Assembly: GCA_023412495.1 (NCBI GenBank)
Contig: JAEYNP010000007.1
Location: 62,001-126,000, forward strand
DNA: 64,000 bases
Direction of reading: 5' to 3'
DNA from: Pseudomonadota bacterium
GTDB taxonomy: Bacteria > Desulfobacterota > Desulfobulbia > Desulfobulbales > Desulfocapsaceae
In this document: positions 7,828 to 14,745 of the stretch, piece after piece
Layout: every line of letters starts with the position of its first letter
Position numbering within the stretch: position 1 is the stretch's first letter
The notes under the pieces: generated by a model
What the model was told of the DNA's origin: nothing
Databases searched by the model: none
Seen by the model: the letters and a program-made list of their open reading frames with translations, nothing else
Translations under genes and position numbers: made by a program

Positions 7828-9303
7828 TCACTCCTGTTTTTCCCACAGGCCTTCGATATCTTTTTTCTTAATCTTTTCGAGCAGGGTCGTTCTCTTCAGG
7901 TTGAGCAGGCGGGCTGCCTCCTTTTTGTTGCCCTCCGCCAGCCGCAGGGCTTGAACGATAAGCCGGGTTTCGTAATCGTTTATCAACTCGTTGAAATCGA
8001 CATGGCCATTCTCCCAAGCCGGTTGGGGTACCGAGGAGGCATGTTCGCTGGCGGAGAGTTCGCAACGGTTATCCTGCGTGTCGAGAGGAGGCGAGGTTGC
8101 CTCCCCTTCGGGGATGACATTGTGAAATTTTTCCGGCAAATCGCTCAATTGCACCTTCATACCGCTGTACAGGATGGACATGTGCTGGATGAGGTTTTCC
8201 AGTTCCCGTACATTACCCCGCCAGGAGTAGTGGAGGAGGGCGGAAACCGCCTGGGGGGAAAAGGTAAAGCGTTCCCGGTTGCGTTTATCGGCATATTTTT
8301 CCTGGAAGGCGTCGATCAGCGGCAAAATATCGGCGGACCTCTCCTTCAGGGGAGGGAGTCTCAGGGGAATCACGCTCAGGCGGTAATAGAGGTCTTCGCG
8401 AAACTTCCCCTCGCTGACCAGTTTTTCCAGGTCGCAATGGGTGGCTGCGAGTATCCGGGTGTTGATGGGAATGGATTTCACCGAACCGACAGGCTCGAAC
8501 TCCTTTTCCTGGAGCACCCGCAACAGTTTGGCCTGCAGGGAGGCCTTCATGTCGCCTATTTCGTCCAGGAAGAGAGTGCCCTGATCGGCAAATTGAATAC
8601 GACCCTGCTTGCTGGTCAGGGCTCCCGTGAATGCTCCCTTGGTATAGCCGAACAACTCGCTCTCGAGCAGGTCGTCGGGGATCGCCGCACAGTTCACCGG
8701 CACGAAATTTCTGTTTCTCCTCCTGCTTTCGGCATGAATGGCCTTGGCCACCATCTCCTTGCCGGTTCCGGATTCGCCGCGGATAAGAACGGTGGAGACA
8801 TCATCGTCGGCGATCCGGGCAATGATATCGAACAGCTGTTTCATCACCGGAGTCGACCCGATAATACCATGAAAATCCTGTCTCTTCTGTTCCGGGGCGG
8901 TGGATGATTTGGCGAGAGGGAGCGCCAGAGTTTCATAGGCCCGTTTCAACGCAACCTTTATCTCTATGGGATCGATGGGTCTGTGGATGAAGTAGTAGAG
9001 ATCGAGGGTGAGAATCCGTTTGATGAGCGCCGGTTGGTGGGCTGGAATAATGGGCAGGATATAGGTGTCGGGGTAAGCCTTCTTGAGGGAGGAGATATAT
9101 GATACTCCATCTTTTTTTTCGGAAAAATTCAGGTCGATGAGAAGGATTTTTACCGGCCTTTCGGCAAGGGACGAGCGCAGTTCCTGCTCATTGCGGACAC
9201 AATTCACGGTACAGCAAAATTCACCTTCGAGTTTTTCAGCGTAAGACGAAATTTCATGCGCATCTTTGTCCGCAACAAGAATTGTGGTGGGTGTAACTGG
9301 CAT
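7828..9303 (-). CDS. Sigma-54-dependent response regulator (NtrC family)
   Basis: A 491-residue transcription activator. It has a receiver (1-125), an AAA+ sigma-54 interaction domain (about 143-375) with Walker A GESGTGKE (176-183), the sigma-54 loop GAFTGA (223-228) and Walker B FLDEIGD, and a Fis-type helix-turn-helix near 455-485 (EAARLLNLKRTTLLEKI). The receiver keeps D57, but the conserved Lys is Arg108 (HRP) and the Thr/Ser position is in PIIPAH, so phosphorylation control may be altered. It lies 56 bases downstream of the cyclic-nucleotide-binding gene on the same strand. Flagellar or chemotaxis genes nearby are plausible targets. No partner kinase is adjacent. Confidence 0.92.
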   Translation of the reverse strand: MPVTPTTILVADKDAHEISSYAEKLEGEFCCTVNCVRNEQELRSSLAERPVKILLIDLNFSEKKDGVSYISSLKKAYPDTYILPIIPAHQPALIKRILTLDLYYFIHRPIDPIEIKVALKRAYETLALPLAKSSTAPEQKRQDFHGIIGSTPVMKQLFDIIARIADDDVSTVLIRGESGTGKEMVAKAIHAESRRRNRNFVPVNCAAIPDDLLESELFGYTKGAFTGALTSKQGRIQFADQGTLFLDEIGDMKASLQAKLLRVLQEKEFEPVGSVKSIPINTRILAATHCDLEKLVSEGKFREDLYYRLSVIPLRLPPLKERSADILPLIDAFQEKYADKRNRERFTFSPQAVSALLHYSWRGNVRELENLIQHMSILYSGMKVQLSDLPEKFHNVIPEGEATSPPLDTQDNRCELSASEHASSVPQPAWENGHVDFNELINDYETRLIVQALRLAEGNKKEAARLLNLKRTTLLEKIKKKDIEGLWEKQE

Positions 9304-9359
9304 TTTTCGAAATCTTGGAACAGGCCTCTTTGTTATTTACGATCCCGGGAATGGGAGCT

Positions 9360-9848
9360 TTACAGGGAAGATTGCATGAGGTCGGCAAGTTTGCTGGATG
9401 TTCTTCGCATGTTCAGGCTCATGAGTCGGGCGATCTTCTTGATCACCTTGATACCTAGAGCCGGGTGTTTCTCGGCCAGCAGATCGAATCCTTTATCGGT
9501 AAGAGTCACCATGGTCGACGGTTGTCTGGCGATAACCGTTGCCGAGCGTGGAGATTTGTCGATGAGAGCCATTTCGCCGATGGAACTTCCCTTCATAAGT
9601 CTGGCAAGTATAATATTCTCTCCGGTATCGCTTCTTTTCTGCACTTCGAGAATTCCGTTAACCACGAATCCCATGAATGTTCCCTGATCGCCCTCGACAA
9701 AGAGATGTTCGCCTCTCTGCAGGTGAATGAAACTCATGTGCCGTGCCAAGACCGAGAGTTCATCGACATTGAAGCTCGAGAAGATAGGAAGATCGATGAG
9801 GAACGATCTGGTTTCCTCCTCACTCTCTCTCATCTTTTGTGGAGGCAT
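9360..9848 (-). CDS. Cyclic-nucleotide-binding domain protein without DNA-binding domain
   Basis: A 162-residue protein consisting of one CRP-type effector domain (about residues 15-135) with the phosphate-binding-cassette-like segment GEMALIDKSPRSATV. There is no helix-turn-helix, so it should sense a nucleotide and act by protein contact. The start at 9848 has a weak AGGA upstream; ATG 9833 is a possible alternative. It precedes the sigma-54 regulator with a 56-base gap, so the two may form an operon in which nucleotide sensing feeds into transcription control. That link is inference. Confidence 0.85.
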   Translation of the reverse strand: MPPQKMRESEEETRSFLIDLPIFSSFNVDELSVLARHMSFIHLQRGEHLFVEGDQGTFMGFVVNGILEVQKRSDTGENIILARLMKGSSIGEMALIDKSPRSATVIARQPSTMVTLTDKGFDLLAEKHPALGIKVIKKIARLMSLNMRRTSSKLADLMQSSL

Positions 9849-10107
9849 AACAAACTGAATCCTGGAAAAAATTCCACCATTTGCAGGGGGATCATCGGTA
9901 CGCCCCGCATTTTTTCAATTCTTTCATGGAAGCATATCATACAGAATATGTTAAAAACAATAGGGTTTCTGACAGGTATGGCAACTCCTTGAGGAAGGCG
10001 AATATTTCTCAACGAGCGGCGGTTACTTCTATCATATTTTTGCACCGTATGGAATTGTTATGTTTGCTTACGGTGTATGTTCGAATCAAAAGGCAAGGGA
10101 TCGAACC

Positions 10108-10596
10108 ATGACAAGGCGAATGCGGCTGGTATTGTTTGTGCTCCTCCTAGGCTGGCCTCTCCAGCTTTTTGCAGGGGAAATGGTGCCGGGTACGGTAAAG
10201 AAAGTGATCGATGGCGACTCCCTGCTGGTTGCCACCGGCAAAGGCACCCTGGAGGTGCGACTGTATGGGGTGGATTGCCCCGAGTATGATCAGCCTTTTG
10301 CCAGGGAAGCGAAAATCTTTACCGGTACAAGGGTGCTGGGAAAGAAAGTCATGCTTGAACCTGTGACCCGGGATTCCTATGGGCGGACGGTCGCGGTGGT
10401 TGCCAGGGGTGGCACTGTGTTGAACCAGGAGTTGGTATGGGCGGGGCTTGCCTGGGTCTATCCGAGATATTGCAAAAAAACCGTCTGCACCTCCTGGAAA
10501 GAGGGTGAGCGTCTTGCCCGTGAAGGGAAAACAGGCCTTTGGCAGGATACTCATCCCGATCCCCCATGGCAGTGGAAAAGAAACAAGAAGAGATAG
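10108..10596 (+). CDS. Secreted thermonuclease-like nuclease (SNase family)
   Basis: A 162-residue protein with a signal peptide (about 1-22, ending LQLFAG) and a staphylococcal-nuclease fold domain. The catalytic set is recognisable: D35/D37 in VIDGDS, R51 and D56/E59 in RLYGVDCPE, and R93 in DSYGR. Members cleave DNA or RNA with calcium. ATG 10108 is chosen because AAGGGA lies upstream and the signal peptide begins there; an in-frame ATG at 10060 would precede the signal peptide. It is probably exported to the periplasm or beyond. Neighbours give no functional clue. Confidence 0.88.
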   Translation: MTRRMRLVLFVLLLGWPLQLFAGEMVPGTVKKVIDGDSLLVATGKGTLEVRLYGVDCPEYDQPFAREAKIFTGTRVLGKKVMLEPVTRDSYGRTVAVVARGGTVLNQELVWAGLAWVYPRYCKKTVCTSWKEGERLAREGKTGLWQDTHPDPPWQWKRNKKR

Positions 10597-10731
10597 TGTT
10601 ATGCGACGGTGACTGTGGCGTGCCGAGCGGAGGAGTCCGTGAGGGGTAACTTGGCAATTTTCGCTCAATACTGTATCTTTGTCTTTTCGAATTCACTGAT
10701 AATAATATTATAACAATAAAAACAACATGAT

Positions 10732-11649
10732 ATGAAAAAACATATAAAAATCCGGAGAGGGGTGGCGGCATTTTTTGTTGCTTTGGCAGTCGGCACGACA
10801 GCCACCTTCAGCCCGGCGGCGAGCGGCAACCCTCAGGACAATCTCAAAAAACTGAAAGAAACCAACAGTTGCCGGGGGTGTGATCTCTCCGGTCTCACCT
10901 TGGGCAGGATGAACCTCGCCGAGGCCAATCTCGAGGGGGCGGATCTGTCCAGGACCAAATTCCAATTAAGCAACTTGTCCGGTGCCAATCTCCGCAACGC
11001 CAACCTGAGGGGTGCCACGTTCGGCGGTTGCGATCTCGGCGAGGCGGACCTGCGCGGCGCTGATCTGCGTGGAGCCTCCCTCGAAGGTGCCTATCTGGAG
11101 AAAGCCCTTCTGGAGGGAGAGTTCGTAACAGCCAAGCCGTACGAAGAGATCGGAGTTGATGATGTGGAAAAACAGGTTTACGTCCCCAATCCGGAAAAAT
11201 CGAAAAAGATCCCGGAGCCCGGCGATGTGAAGGTCACCACCCGTGGCGAACCTGGTGAGTCGGAGCCGTCGCCCTCGCTTGAGCAGAAAAAGAAACCATC
11301 TTCCGAAAAGAAGGCAGGTCCTGGCGGGGGGAAGGTAGTTGCGGCGCCCATTGCCCCACAGTCGGGCGCGCCAATGGCCAAGAAGGCGATTCCGGTCAGC
11401 CAGGCGATCGTCGAACCGCAGGCTCCGCCTGCGCCGGTCAAGGAGGAACCGGTCGTGCGAGTATCGACAAAAGGCAGCAACCTTGGCAAATCCTCACCTC
11501 CGCCGGCTGCGTCCCTGAAAACAACCAAAACCGCCAAACCTGCGCCGGTACCTCCCGCGGATGTGAAGATGGAGGATGTGAAATCAGCGGGCGGAGGCTT
11601 GGAGACGCGGGACGCCGATTACAGCACGGAAGAAAGAGAGAGAGGCTGA
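10732..11649 (+). CDS. Secreted pentapeptide-repeat protein with Pro/Lys-rich tail
   Basis: A 305-residue protein. A signal peptide (about 1-30) is followed by a short segment with a CRGC motif and then about 15 A(D/N)LxG-type pentapeptide repeats (residues about 48-130), which form a right-handed beta helix. The C-terminal 170 residues are low complexity, rich in Pro, Lys, Ala and Glu, and resemble a disordered periplasmic linker. The Cys pair near residues 47 and 50 could bind metal or form a disulfide. No strong ribosome site is seen before the ATG. Function unknown; it may be a structural or scaffolding protein in the periplasm. Confidence 0.75.
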   Translation: MKKHIKIRRGVAAFFVALAVGTTATFSPAASGNPQDNLKKLKETNSCRGCDLSGLTLGRMNLAEANLEGADLSRTKFQLSNLSGANLRNANLRGATFGGCDLGEADLRGADLRGASLEGAYLEKALLEGEFVTAKPYEEIGVDDVEKQVYVPNPEKSKKIPEPGDVKVTTRGEPGESEPSPSLEQKKKPSSEKKAGPGGGKVVAAPIAPQSGAPMAKKAIPVSQAIVEPQAPPAPVKEEPVVRVSTKGSNLGKSSPPPAASLKTTKTAKPAPVPPADVKMEDVKSAGGGLETRDADYSTEERERG

Positions 11650-11658
11650 GCCGCTTGG

Positions 11659-12228
11659 TTACATCCCATCGAGGATTTCCAGGGCCTGCTCGACTTTTGC
11701 CTCATCCGACGTTTGGCTGTCACGCAGGACGGTCTCCAGCCGATCAAGAAGTTCGCGCAGGCCGGCAACTTGTATCTCAAGATCCTGAATGGTCGCCGAG
11801 GCGGCACTCTCCGTGGTGTCCATGGCGACCTGCAGGTCCTGGGCATTGCGGAGAATGGACTGGACATTGGCTATTTTTTCGAGGCGCAGGAACAACTCGT
11901 CGAAATTAATAGGCTTTTCCAGATAATCGCTCGCCCCTTTTTTCATCGCCTGCACCGCGGTGTGCACCGAGGAATGGGCGGTGATCAGAAGCACTTCCGT
12001 CTTGCTGTTGAGTTCCTTGGCTATTTCCAGCACTTCTATACCGCCGATATCGCCCGGCATCATCAGATCGGTCAGCACGACATCGAAATATCTTTGTTTG
12101 AGTATCCGCTCCGCCTCGTAACCGTCTTGAGCCACCTCGACCTGGATTCCTTCATTCAAGAGACGTTGTTCAAGAAGTCTTCTTATGACGGGATCATCGT
12201 CGACGACCAAAATCGAGAGATGTTTCAT
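11659..12228 (-). CDS. Response regulator with C-terminal coiled coil
   Basis: A 189-residue protein. The receiver (1-125) has a full active site: D10-D12, phospho-acceptor D54 in VLTDLMMPG, T83, and K105 in EKP. The C-terminal 60 residues are predicted helical and coiled coil (IQDLEIQVAGLRELLDRLETVL) with no DNA-binding or enzymatic domain. It is the last gene of the cheA-cheW-cheB-cheR operon, 14 bases after cheR. It could be a phosphate sink or an adaptor for CheA; the coiled coil suggests oligomerisation or a protein partner. The receiver is certain, the output is not. Confidence 0.88.
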   Translation of the reverse strand: MKHLSILVVDDDPVIRRLLEQRLLNEGIQVEVAQDGYEAERILKQRYFDVVLTDLMMPGDIGGIEVLEIAKELNSKTEVLLITAHSSVHTAVQAMKKGASDYLEKPINFDELFLRLEKIANVQSILRNAQDLQVAMDTTESAASATIQDLEIQVAGLRELLDRLETVLRDSQTSDEAKVEQALEILDGM

Positions 12229-12242
12229 TGCGTAGGCCTCAA

Positions 12243-13076
12243 TTATTTCTTTTGGTAAAATATCGATCGCAGATGCCGCTTGGGGATGAATCTGGGACAG
12301 ACTCCGGTGAGTGACTCGGTCGAACCGATAATAAGGTAACCATCGTCGGCGAGAATATCCGCCACCTTGTTGAAGAGTTTTTTGCGGTCCTCAAGAGTGA
12401 AATAGATCGCGACATTGCGACAGAAAATTATATCGAATTTACCCAGGGAGTTGAACGGCTGCATGAGATTGAGCTTGCGGAAGTTCACCATGGCCCGAAT
12501 TTCGTCCTTGATTTTCCACGAGTCGCCGTACAGGGTGAAATATTTTTGCAGATATTTCTTTTCGAGACCGCGTTCAATCTCGAAACGATTGTATTTGCCG
12601 TAACTCGCCTGGGAGATCGCCGCATCGGAGATATCTGTGCCGAGCAGGGTAAACGTATAGTCGGGACTGTCGCGGAGAAGCTCTTTGATGACGATGGCGA
12701 TCGAATACAATTCCTGGCCCGTTGATGCGGCCGCGCTCCAGATCTTTATCTGGGGCTTCATTGAGGTTTTGGATCCTCGCGCGTCGATGATTTCCGGCAG
12801 TATCTTATGTTGAAGGAGTTCAAAAGGGCCTTTATCCCGGAAGAACAGGGTCTCGTTGGTGGTAATCGCGTCGATTATCTCTTTTTCGATTTTCTTGGCC
12901 GGATCCATCTTGGCCTTGGCGTGCAGGTCTTGGTAGGATTTGCAGCCATGAGTTTCGGCGATCGAACTCAATCGTGTTTCAAACAGATAGGACTTGCTCT
13001 GATCCAGATGTATCCCAGAAATATCCTGGATATATTGAGAAACGAGCTTGAGTTCCGCGGGGGTGATTTTGATCAT
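12243..13076 (-). CDS. cheR: Chemoreceptor glutamate methyltransferase CheR
   Basis: A 277-residue S-adenosylmethionine-dependent methyltransferase that methylates glutamates on chemoreceptors. It has the N-terminal helical CheR domain (about 1-75) and the C-terminal Rossmann methyltransferase domain with IWSAAASTGQELYS (SAM site), LGTDISDAAI, and CRNVAIYF near the active site. Length fits the family. The gene lies 36 bases after cheB and 14 bases before the coiled-coil response regulator in one operon. No chemoreceptor gene is in the window, so its substrates must be encoded elsewhere. Confidence 0.95.
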   Translation of the reverse strand: MIKITPAELKLVSQYIQDISGIHLDQSKSYLFETRLSSIAETHGCKSYQDLHAKAKMDPAKKIEKEIIDAITTNETLFFRDKGPFELLQHKILPEIIDARGSKTSMKPQIKIWSAAASTGQELYSIAIVIKELLRDSPDYTFTLLGTDISDAAISQASYGKYNRFEIERGLEKKYLQKYFTLYGDSWKIKDEIRAMVNFRKLNLMQPFNSLGKFDIIFCRNVAIYFTLEDRKKLFNKVADILADDGYLIIGSTESLTGVCPRFIPKRHLRSIFYQKK

Positions 13077-13112
13077 CTTGTTTGAAATCGATTTTGCTGC
13101 AAAAAGGAAGAA

Positions 13113-14240
13113 CTATCTCACGCTGTTGACGATCTCGTCGGCGATCTTGCTGAGCGGCACGACGACATCCAGATACCCCAGTTCAGCCGGGGCTTTCGGC
13201 ATCCCGTAGACGATGCAGGATGCCTCATCCTGGCCGATAGTAAAAGCGGCCTTATCTTTCAGGATGCCTAGGCCCTGCGTGCCGTCCGAACCCATACCGG
13301 TCATGATGACCGCCGTTGCCCGGCCGACATAATAATCGGCCACCGAGCGGAAGAGATAATCAACGGAAGGCCTGCAGGAATTCTCCGGCGGATCGTCGGT
13401 GATCTTGATTCTACGATGCAACCCGTCGGTGGAGGCGACCAGTTTCATCTGTTTCCCGCCGGGAGCGATGTAGACAATATTTGGCAGGATGTTTTCACCT
13501 TCCACCGCCTCCTTTACCGTCAGCGCGCATTTTTTGTCAAGGCTGGACGCCAGGGACTTGGTGAAGACCGGAGGCATGTGCTGGACGATGAGCACGGGAA
13601 CGCCCAGATCTCCGGGCAGCTTCGGCAGCATCTGGTTCAGCGCGTTGGGGCCGCCCGTGGAGACGCCGATGGCGACAATTTCCGATTTTCCCCGCCGTAT
13701 CGCGGGCTTCTGGGCGAGGGGGCGGAGCACCTTCGCCGGCGTCTGCTGTCCAACGAAGCTTTTCTTCAAGGAAGAGACGGCCGGCGGGATGACTCCTCTG
13801 CGGCTGATCAGGGAAGAGGCGAATCTCGATCTGGCAAAGGCCTTGAGAATGGGCTCAAGAGCCGCCTTTATCTCCTTCTTCCCCTCGATCTGGTTTTTGC
13901 TCTGCGGCTTGAGTATGAAGTCGAACGCACCCAGTTCCAGGGCCCGCAAGGTCATTTCACTGCCTTCGGAGGTCAAGGTCGACAGCATGACGGCGCCCAC
14001 TCCGGGGTAGTTCTTCTGCAGTTCGGCCAAGACCTCGATACCATTCATCTCAGGCATCTCGATATCGAGGGTGAGAATATCGGGTTTGAGCGTCTGGATC
14101 TTGGAGAGGGCTATCTTCCCGTTATGCGCCACTCCAGCAAGCTCAACTCCCGGAATTTCGGCGATAATATCAGAGACAGCCTTACGGTAGACGATGGTGT
14201 CGTCGACGACCAGGACACGCAGGTTTTTTGTACCGATCAT
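13113..14240 (-). CDS. cheB: Protein-glutamate methylesterase/response regulator CheB
   Basis: A 375-residue CheB that removes methyl groups from chemoreceptors. The N-terminal receiver has phospho-acceptor D59 in LTLDIEMPEMNG. A basic linker follows (about 125-185). The esterase domain carries the catalytic triad S194 (AIGVSTGGPNA), H221 (VQHMPP) and D319 (MTGMGSDGTQG). CheB is activated by phosphoryl transfer from CheA, which is encoded two genes upstream. It starts 7 bases after the cheW stop, a tight operon spacing. Confidence 0.96.
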   Translation of the reverse strand: MIGTKNLRVLVVDDTIVYRKAVSDIIAEIPGVELAGVAHNGKIALSKIQTLKPDILTLDIEMPEMNGIEVLAELQKNYPGVGAVMLSTLTSEGSEMTLRALELGAFDFILKPQSKNQIEGKKEIKAALEPILKAFARSRFASSLISRRGVIPPAVSSLKKSFVGQQTPAKVLRPLAQKPAIRRGKSEIVAIGVSTGGPNALNQMLPKLPGDLGVPVLIVQHMPPVFTKSLASSLDKKCALTVKEAVEGENILPNIVYIAPGGKQMKLVASTDGLHRRIKITDDPPENSCRPSVDYLFRSVADYYVGRATAVIMTGMGSDGTQGLGILKDKAAFTIGQDEASCIVYGMPKAPAELGYLDVVVPLSKIADEIVNSVR

Positions 14241-14247
14241 TGGTGCG

Positions 14248-14730
14248 TCAGTCCTCGATGCTCAACACTTTGTCGACATTCAATATTCCAATGAGATTGT
14301 TTTCCGTCTTATAGACCCCAGTGAAATACTCGCCCTGAATGCCTCGCATGTTGGCGGGAGCCGCTTCCTGCCGTTCCATGTCGGCCGAGACCACATCGCT
14401 TATCCTCCGCACCAGGAGGCCGACGTGGCCGCCGGCGGAGTTGACGATGATGTTTCGGGGGTCCTGCGAGATATCCGTGGCACCCAGGCCAAGCTTGAGG
14501 CCCAGGTCGATGATGGTCACTATCTGCCCGCGTAGATTGAGGATTCCCACAACGTATTCGGGGGCCTGGGGAACCTTGGTCATCTGCATCAGTTTATTGA
14601 TTTCCTGGACCTTCAGGATATCCATGCCGCAGAGGGCGTCGCCGACATAGAAAGTGGCAAGTTCCACAATCTTCCTGTCGTGCGATGCCGCTCGGGCCTC
14701 TTTTATCGTTCTATCGTTGGTTGGCTTCAT
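14248..14730 (-). CDS. cheW: Chemotaxis coupling protein CheW
   Basis: A 160-residue CheW that bridges chemoreceptors and CheA. The whole protein is one CheW domain: LATFYVGDALCGMDILKVQEI at the start of the fold and VVGILNLRGQIVTIIDL in the second beta barrel, a family hallmark. It lies 15 bases after cheA and 7 bases before cheB. The first 20 residues form a basic extension with no known role. Assignment is firm. Confidence 0.95.
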   Translation of the reverse strand: MKPTNDRTIKEARAASHDRKIVELATFYVGDALCGMDILKVQEINKLMQMTKVPQAPEYVVGILNLRGQIVTIIDLGLKLGLGATDISQDPRNIIVNSAGGHVGLLVRRISDVVSADMERQEAAPANMRGIQGEYFTGVYKTENNLIGILNVDKVLSIED

Positions 14731-14745
14731 GAGTGCAATAAGTAT

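Noticed and set aside
9975..9992. Sigma-54-like TGGCA with TTGA
   Set aside because: The -12 element lacks the GC at the required spacing.
10075..10100. tRNA T-loop-like GTTCGAATC
   Set aside because: No flanking stem complementarity and no acceptor or anticodon arms nearby.
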